A stretch of DNA of 36,144 nt, taken from assembly GCA_021815785.1 (NCBI GenBank), contig JAKAZS010000021.1, forward strand, positions 1 through 36,144, read 5' to 3'. This document shows, piece after piece, positions 6,337 through 15,300 of this stretch. Position 1 is the stretch's first letter. Each line of letters opens with the position of its first letter. The position numbers and the translations under genes are program-made. Under the pieces are notes generated by a model, which was not told the DNA's origin, ran no database searches, and was given only the letters and a program-made list of their open reading frames with translations. Source of the DNA: a bacterium. Its GTDB lineage: Bacteria; Cyanobacteriota; Vampirovibrionia; Obscuribacterales; JAKAZS01.

Positions 6337-7509
6337 ATGACTACAAACATTTTAGAAAAATCATATGCTTTACAGACCGATATTGTTAACCAAAGACGAT
6401 ATCTCCATGCTAACCCGGAATTAAGTTTTGCCGAATTTAACACCGGAGCCTATTTAAAACAAGAATTGGCTAAACTAGGATATATTATAAATTACCCTAT
6501 AGCTAAAACTGGTCTTACTGCTGATTTAACGACCAACCCAAAAATTGCCATTCGGGCGGATATGGATGCCTTGCCAATCCAAGAAAATAATAACTGTATT
6601 TATCAATCCAAGGTTAAAAACATAATGCATGCCTGTGGGCACGATGCCCATATGTCTATAGCGCTAGCTTGCGCTAAGCTCTTAACCGAGGACCAAAATC
6701 TGCCCGTACGGATTATTATGCAGCCAGCGGAAGAAAATAGTGATGAGGCTGGTAAGTCAGGGGCCTATCGCATGATTGAAGCTGGAGCGTTAAATGGAAT
6801 CCAAGCAATAATTGGTTTACATGTCGACGCAAACATTAAACCCGGTCAAATTGCTATCGCCAGTGGCCCGGTAATGGCAGCCAGTGATAGTTTTAAATTA
6901 AAAATAATTGGCGCTGGCGGTCACGGGGCCTTTCCCGAAAGCACTATTGATGCCGTAGTACTTTCGGCCTATTTAATTACCCAGTTTCAGCAAATTATCT
7001 CACGCAAGATTTCAGCTTTTGAACCAGCCATTTTAACCATTGGAGCTATACACAGTTCCAGCACTGCCGGTAATGTAATTTCTGATTTCGTAGAACTTTA
7101 TGGCACCATTAGAAGTTTTTCTAAGCAAATTCGCCAAACGCTAATTCAAGAATTAGATAATGTCTGCCAAACCACCAAAAACCTAGGTGGCAATTATGAA
7201 ATTCAGTTTGAATCAGGCTACCCAGCTACAGTTAATCATCCAGGAATTGCCCAAATCATGAAAACCACTGCCATAAAGTTAATTGGGGCTCAAAATGTTA
7301 TTGAATCCACCCCTAAATTATGGAGTGAAGATTTTTCGCTGTATCAGGAATTAATTCCTGGCGCATTCATGTTTTTAGGAGCCAAGATCGAAGATAGCCC
7401 AAGAAAACATCATCATCCTAACTTTGACTTGGATGAAAGCGGTCTTTATCTTGGAACAGCCATTATGGCACAAACAGTTATGGAACTAAACAAAGGATTT
7501 ATCAAATAA
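6337..7509 (+). CDS. M20D metallo-amidohydrolase, probable diaminopimelate deacylase
   Basis: At 390 residues it has the usual length for the M20D amidohydrolase family (hippurate hydrolase, N-acyl amino acid amidohydrolase, N-acetyl-diaminopimelate deacetylase). Metal and catalytic motifs are RADMDALPI (73-81), MHACGHDAH (97-105, with the family's metal-binding cysteine), PAEE (130-133), GLHV (160-163) and GAGGHGAFP (192-200) in the dimerisation lobe. No signal peptide, so cytoplasmic. One base separates it from dapD. That neighbour suggests it removes the acyl group from N-acyl-LL-diaminopimelate in lysine and cell-wall precursor synthesis. This would be unusual, since desuccinylation is normally done by DapE of another M20 subgroup. 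The substrate is inferred from context. Confidence 0.85.
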   Translation: MTTNILEKSYALQTDIVNQRRYLHANPELSFAEFNTGAYLKQELAKLGYIINYPIAKTGLTADLTTNPKIAIRADMDALPIQENNNCIYQSKVKNIMHACGHDAHMSIALACAKLLTEDQNLPVRIIMQPAEENSDEAGKSGAYRMIEAGALNGIQAIIGLHVDANIKPGQIAIASGPVMAASDSFKLKIIGAGGHGAFPESTIDAVVLSAYLITQFQQIISRKISAFEPAILTIGAIHSSSTAGNVISDFVELYGTIRSFSKQIRQTLIQELDNVCQTTKNLGGNYEIQFESGYPATVNHPGIAQIMKTTAIKLIGAQNVIESTPKLWSEDFSLYQELIPGAFMFLGAKIEDSPRKHHHPNFDLDESGLYLGTAIMAQTVMELNKGFIK

Positions 7510-7510
7510 C

Positions 7511-8314
7511 ATGCAAAACATGCATAATTTACCAGGCCAAATAACGGCATTATTCAAGCAAGAAACTATACCCAGCGATGCTTTAAGCATTGTGGAAAAA
7601 GTTATTGCAGGGTTAGACGATGGCTCAATTCGCGTTGTTGAAAAAAAAGATCAAATTTACGAAGTGAATGAATGGGTAAAACAGGCCATATTATTATATT
7701 TTAAGCTAAAAGGCATCGAGAAATTAGATTCGGGATCTTTCTATGATAAAATTCCGCTTAAAACTTTTGCCAACAGTGTAAATCGCATTGTCCCCTATTC
7801 TAGTTGCCGCTATGGGTCATATATTGCGCCAAAAGTAATTGTAATGGCGCCAAGTTTTGTAAATATAGGCGCCTATGTTGATAGTGACGTACTTATTGAT
7901 TCTCTAGTTTTAGTTGGCTCTTGTGCCCAAATTGGCAAATCTGTTCATATCGGAGCCGGCACGGTCATTGGTGGCGTACTTGAACCACCTAACAGCAAAC
8001 CGGTCATAATTGAAGACAATGCCTTTATTGGTGGCAATTGTGGTATTTATGAAGGTGTGCAAATCGATCAGCATGCTGTTATTGGTGCGGGGTGCATCAT
8101 CACTTCTAAAACACCAATCGTTGATATTAATACTGGAAAAGAATATTTTGGCCATGTACCACAGAATTCAGTCGTAGTCCCCGGTGGCCGCATCAAAGAA
8201 GTTAATGGACATAAATTTATTTTACAATCACCAATTATAATTAAAATGCGAGATCCCCAGATATCAGCCAAATTAGTATTAGAAGAATCCTTACGTGAAT
8301 TTATAATGGTATAA
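7511..8314 (+). CDS. dapD: Tetrahydrodipicolinate N-succinyltransferase
   Basis: This enzyme transfers succinyl from succinyl-CoA to tetrahydrodipicolinate in the succinylase branch of lysine/diaminopimelate synthesis. The helical amino domain characteristic of DapD is present ([11 protein letters not shown], then [12 protein letters not shown], about 35-66). It is followed by a left-handed beta-helix of hexapeptide repeats (about 110-215) including [19 protein letters not shown] and [17 protein letters not shown]. The length of 267 is normal. The acetyl-type enzyme DapH lacks this amino domain, so DapD is preferred. It follows the M20D gene by one base and precedes the flavoenzyme by two. 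An ATG at residue 4 is an alternative start. Confidence 0.93.
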   Translation: MQNMHNLPGQITALFKQETIPSDALSIVEKVIAGLDDGSIRVVEKKDQIYEVNEWVKQAILLYFKLKGIEKLDSGSFYDKIPLKTFANSVNRIVPYSSCRYGSYIAPKVIVMAPSFVNIGAYVDSDVLIDSLVLVGSCAQIGKSVHIGAGTVIGGVLEPPNSKPVIIEDNAFIGGNCGIYEGVQIDQHAVIGAGCIITSKTPIVDINTGKEYFGHVPQNSVVVPGGRIKEVNGHKFILQSPIIIKMRDPQISAKLVLEESLREFIMV

Positions 8315-8316
8315 AC

Positions 8317-9897
8317 ATGGAAAAAAAAATTGCTGTAATTATTGGAGCTGGCCCAGCAGGTTTAACGACCGCCTATGAATTGCTTAAACGTACTAATATC
8401 AAACCCATTATTCTTGAACAAAGCAACTATATGGGCGGGTTGTCACGAACAATCAATTATAAAGGTAATCGTATTGATATTGGTGGACATCGATTCTTTT
8501 CTAAGTCAGATAGAGTCATGGACTGGTGGCTAGAAATTCTCCCTATGGAAGAAGTCAAAAGCAATACCACGCAAATAAACTATCAAAACAAATCCCATCA
8601 TTTTGACACCACTAATGCTGTGCTTGATCCTGAAAAAACCGATAAAGTCATGCTATTGCGTGGCCGAAAATCACGGATTTATTTTATGAGGCAATTTTTT
8701 GACTATCCAATTAGTTTAAGTGTTGACACTTTAAGTAAATTAGGGCCAATTCGTTCAGTAAAAATAGGTTTAAGTTATATTTATCAAACCTTATTTCCCC
8801 TTAAACCGGAAAATACTCTTGAAGAGTTTTTCACCAACCGTTTTGGTAAAGAATTATATAATACGTTTTTCAAGTCCTACACCGAAAAAGTCTGGGGTTT
8901 ACCTTGTAACAAAATCAGCTCAGCCTGGGGGGCTCAACGTGTTAAAGGCTTATCAATCATGAAAGCCATAACACACGCCTTAAAAAAAATATTTACCCAA
9001 ACAACTAACTTCAAACAAAAAGAAATTGAGACATCATTGATTGAACAATTTTTATATCCCAAACATGGTCCAGGCCAAATGTGGGAGGAAGTTGCCCGCA
9101 TAGTTAAAGAGCTTGGTGGTGAAATAATTATCAATCATAAAGTAAGCAAGCTAAAAACCAAAGACAATAATATTGTTCAGGTTGAAGCCAAGCATATTAA
9201 TACTGGTGAAACTCTTAGCTTTGATAGTAGTATTGTGGTATCATCAATGCCGATTAAAAACCTCGTAAACATTTTAGACTGTACTGTGCCTGGTAATATT
9301 AAAGAAATAAGCGATGGGTTGATTTATCGCGACTTTATTACCGTTGGCTTATTAGTTAATGAATTAAAAATTAAAGAAAATAATTCGTCGTCGATCAATA
9401 AATTAATTACCGATAACTGGATTTACATCCAAGAAGCCGATGTAAACATTGGCCGTTTACAGATATTTAATAATTGGAGCCCTTATATGGTATCCGACAA
9501 AAACAAAGTTTGGCTTGGTCTCGAATATTTTTGCAACAAGGGAGATAATATCTGGAATTTAAGCGATAATGAAATGATTAACTTAGCTAAAACCGAATTG
9601 GCCAAAATTGATATTATTGAAACCAGTGCCGTTGAGGATGCTACAGTTATCAGAGTACCTAAAACCTATCCGGCATATTTTGGCAGTTATGATAACTTTG
9701 ATGAATTGAGGCATTATTTAGACAATTTTGCCAATTTGTTTTTAGTTGGTCGTAACGGTATGCATAAATACAATAATCAGGACCACTCAATGTTAACTTC
9801 CATGGTAGTTGTCGATAATTTAGTGAATGGTATTAAATCCAAAGATAATATCTGGGAAGTTAATACTGAAATGGAATATCACGAAGAAAAAAAATAA
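8317..9897 (+). CDS. FAD-dependent amine-oxidase-like oxidoreductase
   Basis: The 526-residue protein opens with a dinucleotide-binding fold: [19 protein letters not shown] (about 8-26), then an acidic strand end (ILEQ) and MGGLSRT (39-45). This is typical of the flavin amine oxidase / protoporphyrinogen oxidase / UDP-galactopyranose mutase group. Near the carboxy end, [18 protein letters not shown] (about 483-500) is the second FAD contact seen in a bacterial subfamily of this group of unknown substrate. No signal or membrane segment. It starts two bases after dapD, so it is co-transcribed with it, yet no known step of lysine synthesis needs it. Polyprenyl, sugar or porphyrin substrates are all possible. 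Confidence 0.8.
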   Translation: MEKKIAVIIGAGPAGLTTAYELLKRTNIKPIILEQSNYMGGLSRTINYKGNRIDIGGHRFFSKSDRVMDWWLEILPMEEVKSNTTQINYQNKSHHFDTTNAVLDPEKTDKVMLLRGRKSRIYFMRQFFDYPISLSVDTLSKLGPIRSVKIGLSYIYQTLFPLKPENTLEEFFTNRFGKELYNTFFKSYTEKVWGLPCNKISSAWGAQRVKGLSIMKAITHALKKIFTQTTNFKQKEIETSLIEQFLYPKHGPGQMWEEVARIVKELGGEIIINHKVSKLKTKDNNIVQVEAKHINTGETLSFDSSIVVSSMPIKNLVNILDCTVPGNIKEISDGLIYRDFITVGLLVNELKIKENNSSSINKLITDNWIYIQEADVNIGRLQIFNNWSPYMVSDKNKVWLGLEYFCNKGDNIWNLSDNEMINLAKTELAKIDIIETSAVEDATVIRVPKTYPAYFGSYDNFDELRHYLDNFANLFLVGRNGMHKYNNQDHSMLTSMVVVDNLVNGIKSKDNIWEVNTEMEYHEEKK

Positions 9898-9970
9898 AGT
9901 TTTCGACTATGATTTAGCCAAAATTTAAAATTAAGAGGTATTTACTATATGACATAGTTAATCTTGCCCC

Positions 9971-10010
9971 AAAAAAAAGGGAAGAGCTAAAAACACTTGC
10001 TCTTCCCTTA
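9971..10010 (-). terminator. Strong Rho-independent terminator for the aminotransferase
   Basis: An 11-bp stem (9977-9987 with 9999-10009) is followed on the minus strand by eight T residues, the best T tract in the window. It lies about 90 bases past the aminotransferase stop and faces the convergent flavoenzyme gene. On the plus strand the following AATTTAA is weak, so any plus-strand termination would be less efficient. Confidence 0.88.
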
Positions 10011-10098
10011 ATTTAAAGGATCTTGCAGAAATGGACTTAACAACTAAAAGGTCGTGTCAAACTACTAACGGGTACGGATAGGAGAAGGAAGTTAATAA

Positions 10099-11343
10099 TT
10101 AAACAGAACTAGTCCCTGGCTTCTCATTAGTAACAAATGCCAACAATCGACGATTGGCTTCTTGCAACGTAGTTTCACTTTTGGCATAGCAAAAACGAAT
10201 GTTTTGGGAAACAATACCGGGACGATAGAAGCAATAACCAGCTACAGTAGCTAAGCCATGCTCATACAAGAGCTTTTCCCAAAGCTTACGGTCACTTGCG
10301 TAATTGAAATGACTACAATCGGTAAGTAGATAATATGTACCTTGGGGCTTAACGAATTTAAAGTTAGCCTTAGTAGCAATTGCCATCATTTCATCACGCA
10401 AAGCCTGATATTTATCCCGCATTTGAATATAGAAACTATCCGGCAGGTTAAGAGCGGTAATCGCTGCTATCTGCATTGGCGATGGAGCGCACAAAGTCAA
10501 ATAATCATGAATCTTACGAATGGCATGGGTAAGTTTGGCACTAGCCACTACATAGCCCAAACGCCAGCCCGTTATGCTAAAGGTTTTCGACAAACCACTA
10601 ACGGTAATGACCCTATCCTGCATGTCAGGCAAAGTAGCCAGGCTAATGTGTTTCAAACCATCATAAACCATATATTCATAAATTTCATCAGTAATGGCAA
10701 TAACATTATGCTGTTTGCACAAATTAGCAATAAATGTTAATTCCGCCATAGAAAAAACTTTACCGGTTGGATTATGCGGGGTATTAATGATAATCGCCTT
10801 GGTTTTAGAGTTAAAAGCGTTAGCCAATTCACTTTGACTAAAATTCCAATACGGCGCTTGCAGTTTTACATAACGAGGGGTACCACCAGCGATAATAATA
10901 TTGGGGTGGTAATTTTCATAAAACGGCTCAAAGACAATAACTTCGTCACCAGGATTTATGATAGCAAGCAGACTTGCATTAATAGCTTCCGTCGCTCCAC
11001 AGGTAACGGTAATTTGGGTTTCAGGGTTAGCCACAATGCCATTGTAATGTAGCATTTTACGGGAAATGGCCGCTCTTAATTCAGGATACCCCCAAGTATT
11101 GGAATACTGATTATAATTAAGGTCAATAGCATTATTGGCCGCCTGTTTTAACAAATCAGCAGCACTGGCTTCAGGAAGTCCTTGGCCAAGGTTAACCACA
11201 TTTTTAATTTCACTGACTAATCTAGCCGCATCACGAATATTAGAATCACGAATTAACTCAACTCGATTTGATAAAATAAATGGCAGTTGAGGATTTTTAA
11301 ACAGACAGGCAGACAGCCAATTTTTCATTGCAGAAATTTTCAT
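10099..11343 (-). CDS. PLP-dependent class I/II aminotransferase
   Basis: A fold-type I aminotransferase of 414 residues. It has LGQGLPE (52-58) for substrate contact, TCGATEAI (114-121), NTPHNPTG (187-194) holding the cofactor ring, TDEIYE (218-223), the PLP-binding lysine in SGLSKTFSITGWRLGY (Lys253) and an arginine near the end (NIRFCYA) for the carboxylate. The subgroup looks like the aspartate/methionine/kynurenine aminotransferases with broad substrates. It converges on the dapD operon, and a member of this class is needed as N-succinyl-diaminopimelate aminotransferase, so it may fill that step; this is inference. AAGGAAA precedes the ATG. An ATG at residue 6 is an alternative start. 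Confidence 0.87.
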   Translation of the reverse strand: MKISAMKNWLSACLFKNPQLPFILSNRVELIRDSNIRDAARLVSEIKNVVNLGQGLPEASAADLLKQAANNAIDLNYNQYSNTWGYPELRAAISRKMLHYNGIVANPETQITVTCGATEAINASLLAIINPGDEVIVFEPFYENYHPNIIIAGGTPRYVKLQAPYWNFSQSELANAFNSKTKAIIINTPHNPTGKVFSMAELTFIANLCKQHNVIAITDEIYEYMVYDGLKHISLATLPDMQDRVITVSGLSKTFSITGWRLGYVVASAKLTHAIRKIHDYLTLCAPSPMQIAAITALNLPDSFYIQMRDKYQALRDEMMAIATKANFKFVKPQGTYYLLTDCSHFNYASDRKLWEKLLYEHGLATVAGYCFYRPGIVSQNIRFCYAKSETTLQEANRRLLAFVTNEKPGTSSV

Positions 11344-11883
11344 GGCAATTTTCCTTATATTATTCTTAGTTTATTAAAACCGGCAAAGTTGATAAATCAC
11401 AAAGTAATAAATGAGTTATAAAACAACCCCATATCAAAAATTTTAATAAAAGAATAAAAACATTTTTATTCTACAGATTTACTTACTTTAATAACAATAG
11501 GGATTTACCTTATTTAGCTATTTAACAAATTTACAATTTAGACAGTTACGCCCTCTTGAAAACAAAGTCGCGCTTGACTTCGTGTTGTTATCAGCAAAAT
11601 TAAATGCTTATTTTCAGCCACTTAGCCAGCTTATTATTATAAATGCTGTAACAATAATGTTATTAACCTATTGCCTCATTTAATCAAATAACCATGACAA
11701 CTAAAAACAAAAAATAAACAATAATCTTGAAAGCTAAAGTCACTAATTTTATCTTTGATTTAGATTTCTCCAATATAAATAAAAATCCTGACCTACAAAG
11801 TAATAAATTAATCTTTTACCTAGTCTAATTATTTCATTTTATGGGTATTAACTAAATAGACTTTTAAGGTTACGGTAAATCAT
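11344..11883. other. 540-base AT-rich intergenic region
   Basis: This is the divergent space between the aminotransferase and the 11884 gene. It has stop codons in all frames at short intervals, no tRNA-like fold and no strong inverted repeat. Promoters for both flanking genes must lie here, but I could not single out convincing hexamers. Confidence 0.5.
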
Positions 11884-12714
11884 ATGTCTAATCAACAAAC
11901 CTTTAAGGAAATCAGCCAATCGGCCAATTTGCCGAAAAGTATCATTAATAACAACTTAACTAAAGGGATTTACTCAATTGCTGATGATTTAGCCGATGGC
12001 GCAATTAATAATATTGAAAAACATCCGGCTAAATTAGCCGAAAATTTTGGCATTGGTTTAGTTGCTGGAATTGGTTTATCCCTGGCTCCAGAATTAGCCA
12101 TTCCGGTGATTGCTTATACTGGCCTTAAATTATATGAAAACCATCAAAAAATCTTAAAAACAACCGAATTTTTAGCTAAAGATGCCCATATGCTTTTTCA
12201 TGCTGATAAATATTCAAAACAAACCTTAAAATTAGCCAATAAAAATATGGCTGAAGCCGGGGGCTTCATCCCTGATGTTATTGCCAGTTTAGCTGGTGGT
12301 ATTAGTGGCAGTATAGCTACCCGAAGTTTTGCCAGCTTGCTTAGCGAATCCATGAATAAAATTGCCCTACCTCAGTCAAGCCTGGAAGCCTCAAGCCTTG
12401 TCAACATTTCTGACAATCAAGTAATAAGTTCAGTTGATGCTATTAATAACAATGTAACAACAACAACAATTATAAACACCGACTTCGCTCCAAATAATGC
12501 GCTTATGGCTGATACAGTAGCTACTGATTCAGCAAACGGTATTAAAGGGATAGTTGAAAACCCAGCAACAAGTGAAAGTGCCGCTATTAAAAGCGGACTA
12601 AAAATCCTGAAAAAATTCAACAAATTAGGTAAAATTGCTAACCGGCTAGGCACAAGCAATAAAGGTGGCTACTCTATATTTACTGATCAAAATTCAGGGA
12701 ATCTTAAAAAGTGA
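11884..12714 (+). CDS. Hypothetical protein with glycine-rich hydrophobic segments
   Basis: This 276-residue protein has no recognised family. Residues about 53-80 form a hydrophobic stretch with spaced glycines (FGIGLVAGIGLSLAPELAIP), and a second glycine-rich stretch lies at about 131-147 (VIASLAGGISGSIATRS). Both resemble glycine-zipper membrane-inserting helices. The middle (about 165-225) is low-complexity, rich in Ser, Asn, Thr and Ala, and the end is basic. There is no signal peptide. AAGG about 14 bases upstream is a weak ribosome site. It stands alone between intergenic regions. The composition suits a membrane-associated or secreted accessory protein, possibly toxin- or effector-like; nothing proves it. 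Confidence 0.65.
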   Translation: MSNQQTFKEISQSANLPKSIINNNLTKGIYSIADDLADGAINNIEKHPAKLAENFGIGLVAGIGLSLAPELAIPVIAYTGLKLYENHQKILKTTEFLAKDAHMLFHADKYSKQTLKLANKNMAEAGGFIPDVIASLAGGISGSIATRSFASLLSESMNKIALPQSSLEASSLVNISDNQVISSVDAINNNVTTTTIINTDFAPNNALMADTVATDSANGIKGIVENPATSESAAIKSGLKILKKFNKLGKIANRLGTSNKGGYSIFTDQNSGNLKK

Positions 12715-12854
12715 TACCAAAATTTAGGCTTAACGACCTTGCTTGATAAGTACTTTGAATAACAGCCTTAAAAACAATATCAATGATATTATTTAATGAG
12801 CTTTCAACAGGTTTTTAACCCAAAGTATTTTTTATTTTTTAATTATCAAAGGTA

Positions 12855-13067
12855 TTATATCTTAGCTAGTAAATGATCTACTTTTGATGTTGGTAATTTA
12901 TTCGAATCAGCTAAATTAGGTATTTTTAAGTTAACATCGTTATTAAATATTCCATTATCTTTAACTATTGCACCACTAATTTCTCGTTCATTTTGAGTGC
13001 GCTTAGAAATTTCATTGAGCCTCATCAAGTTGGAGTTAAAAACATCTCGGGCATTTAAACCAAGCAT
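12855..13067 (-). CDS. Small hypothetical ORF, possibly a gene remnant
   Basis: An ATG-started frame of 70 residues, charged and helical at its start (LGLNARDVFNSNLMRLNEI). It has no good ribosome site, and the frame stays open about 15 codons upstream of the ATG to a stop. That may mean it is the tail of a decayed longer gene. No domain recognised. It is isolated between the plus-strand genes at 11884 and 13395. Confidence 0.3.
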   Translation of the reverse strand: MLGLNARDVFNSNLMRLNEISKRTQNEREISGAIVKDNGIFNNDVNLKIPNLADSNKLPTSKVDHLLAKI

Positions 13068-13283
13068 TTTAGCTAGAGGCTTTTCATAAAGATTTTCGCT
13101 GGCTATAATTATCTACAGGCACGGGATTACCTTTTTCGTTCGTGCGTTAAATTATAAACAAAATATAGCATATACCAAAAATTAAGTGCTTTATATTTTA
13201 CAATCCTATTCATTGTTAATGGGCTAATTATTAAAAGCAATGAAAGTTGTCAATGCATTATAATGGTTGAGCAGGTGTCATAT

Positions 13284-13318
13284 TAAACCCTAAACCCTAA
13301 TACTTAATACCTAATACT
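13284..13318. repeat. Five tandem 7-base units
   Basis: Consecutive units TAAACCC, TAAACCC, TAATACT, TAATACC and TAATACT fill 35 bases, ending 76 bases before the TPR gene start. Units share TAA at positions 1-3 and differ mainly after that, so it is a degenerate heptamer array, perhaps slippage-derived. Confidence 0.75.
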
Positions 13319-13394
13319 CAAGCCCAATTCTAAAACTAAAATTATTAATACAATTTCATTTATATTAAGCAAATCAAGGAGGAGTTTAATAAGC

Positions 13395-15272
13395 ATGAAT
13401 CAGCAGTTCAAGTACCTACTGTGTTCAGTCACCTTATTTATTAATTATTTTTATAGCGCTAATGTTTTAAGCGGCAACCTAAACACGAACTCAATCCAAG
13501 GTAACATAGATGCCGCAGATTTAATGACTGAAGGTAAATACTTAAAACAAAGCACGATTAATTCTAACCAACCTGGCAAATCTATTAAAAATAAGAATTT
13601 TAACAATGAGAAAGCCACCATAGACAAAGGAATGGCTTATTTAAAACAGCTGAAGTTAACAGAGGCAGAGCTTGAATTCAATAAGGTTTTAGCCAAACAT
13701 CCCCATAATAGCCAGGCGCATCTTGGCAAAGCCATGTTTTTTTATAAACAGCTAGAGGGTAATTCTTCCAAAGTGGACAAAAACACCCTTTTAACTAAAG
13801 CCGAAACAGAATGTAAACTGGTCAGCCAAAACAATCCCGAAATGAATGATGCCAATTACTATCTAGGTCTAATTTATAATGAAGAACAAAAATATAATGA
13901 AGCTATTATCCAATTCAATCAAGTTATTAAAGCCAATCCCAAATACCCTGAAATTAATGCTAGACTTGGCTTGGTTGAATTAAGCAATAATTCTATTGCC
14001 AGGGCTATAGAATTATTTAAGAAGGGGATTAATCTCAAAGCAGATGATTTTTTAGCACATTATGGTCTGGGTCAAGCTTATTTGCTTGAAGGAATGCTCG
14101 ATCAATCGCAAATAGAATTAAATACAGCCCTTGAACTAAATAAAAACTATGCACCTATTTATCTAGCCTTAGGTGAGTTGGCTGCCAGCAAAGGTGATAC
14201 CAATACTGCGCAGCTGAGATTTAATGAAGCGCTTAAATTACAACCGAATATTCCCACAGTCTATATTGATCTGGCTAATTTAAAGGAAACAAATAATGAT
14301 ACAGATTCAGCAATTACAGAATTAAATTCAGGTTTAAAGCTTTTACCTGATAATCCTACACTTAAACTTAAAGTTGCTGAAATTCAAATTAAAACGGGTA
14401 AAATAGATGATGCAATTAAAGGGCTGACCGATATTTTAAATAATGACCCGCTAAATATTACGGCTATCAATGATTTGACCTTAAGCCTTTACCTTAAGGC
14501 AAATCTTATAGCAGCTGGGTTATTCATTGATTCCAATGAATTAGTCGAAGCCAAAATTATTGTTGGCAAAGCTTTATCATTAGCACCAAACAACTTAGTT
14601 CTAAAATATGACCAAGCCAAACTTGAGTATTTATCTGGCAATGATCCCGACCTAAGCGATTTACCCGACCCGGTCAATGACTCACAGCGCATTGCTTATG
14701 CCCAAATGTGCCTAGCCAGCAATAATTTTATAAAAGCCAATGAAATTTTAAATCAAGTAATTGACAATGCCAAATCAGCCAAAGAAACTTTTGCCATTGC
14801 CGACTTGGCCTTAAACTTAAGGGATCTGCCACTAGCTAAACGGGGGTATGAAAAATGTTTAACACTTCCCAATTCAGCTGTTAGAGCAAATATTGGGCTA
14901 GACCTTATTTCTACATTGAGTAATCAAGCCAAACAAGACCTTAAAGAAGCCAGGCAGCTAGCCTTAAATTACCAGCTTAATGAAGCCCTGGTCAAATATA
15001 ATGAAGCAATTTACCATAATACTTTTAGCGCCGAAAATCGCCTTGGCTTAGTTAACGTATTAGTTAATTTGTTTCCTTATACTAGCGAGAATATTAAGAA
15101 AGCAGTTTTTCAAATCAAAGCCTATATATCATTAAAACCAGATATTTCTGCTATCCAACTAGAAAAACTTAACAAACGAATTAGTATCTTAAACGCACGA
15201 ATAAACAGGTTGGAGATTAAAGAAAAGACCAAAAAAGATTTATATTTACAAGATACTAAAAAATTAAAGTAA
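13395..15272 (+). CDS. Secreted or periplasmic TPR-repeat protein
   Basis: A 625-residue protein with a signal peptide (about 1-28: basic MNQQFKY, then a hydrophobic core, then SANVLSG) and a spacer. Tetratricopeptide repeats run from about residue 79 to 375, with typical pairs such as YYLGLIYNEEQKYNEAIIQFNQ and NARLGLVELSNNSIARAIELF, and further repeats at about 430-560. The tail is lysine-rich. TPRs bind partner proteins; outside the membrane such proteins often help assembly of envelope or polysaccharide machines. An excellent AAGGAGGAG lies about 10 bases before the ATG. No linked partner gene is evident, since the next gene is a convergent nuclease. Confidence 0.85.
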   Translation: MNQQFKYLLCSVTLFINYFYSANVLSGNLNTNSIQGNIDAADLMTEGKYLKQSTINSNQPGKSIKNKNFNNEKATIDKGMAYLKQLKLTEAELEFNKVLAKHPHNSQAHLGKAMFFYKQLEGNSSKVDKNTLLTKAETECKLVSQNNPEMNDANYYLGLIYNEEQKYNEAIIQFNQVIKANPKYPEINARLGLVELSNNSIARAIELFKKGINLKADDFLAHYGLGQAYLLEGMLDQSQIELNTALELNKNYAPIYLALGELAASKGDTNTAQLRFNEALKLQPNIPTVYIDLANLKETNNDTDSAITELNSGLKLLPDNPTLKLKVAEIQIKTGKIDDAIKGLTDILNNDPLNITAINDLTLSLYLKANLIAAGLFIDSNELVEAKIIVGKALSLAPNNLVLKYDQAKLEYLSGNDPDLSDLPDPVNDSQRIAYAQMCLASNNFIKANEILNQVIDNAKSAKETFAIADLALNLRDLPLAKRGYEKCLTLPNSAVRANIGLDLISTLSNQAKQDLKEARQLALNYQLNEALVKYNEAIYHNTFSAENRLGLVNVLVNLFPYTSENIKKAVFQIKAYISLKPDISAIQLEKLNKRISILNARINRLEIKEKTKKDLYLQDTKKLK

Positions 15273-15300
15273 AATATGAGCCTACCAAATGGGGGGAACC

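Noticed and set aside
10342-10740. Plus-strand frame of 132 codons
   Set aside because: It lies wholly opposite the aminotransferase, whose motifs are complete.
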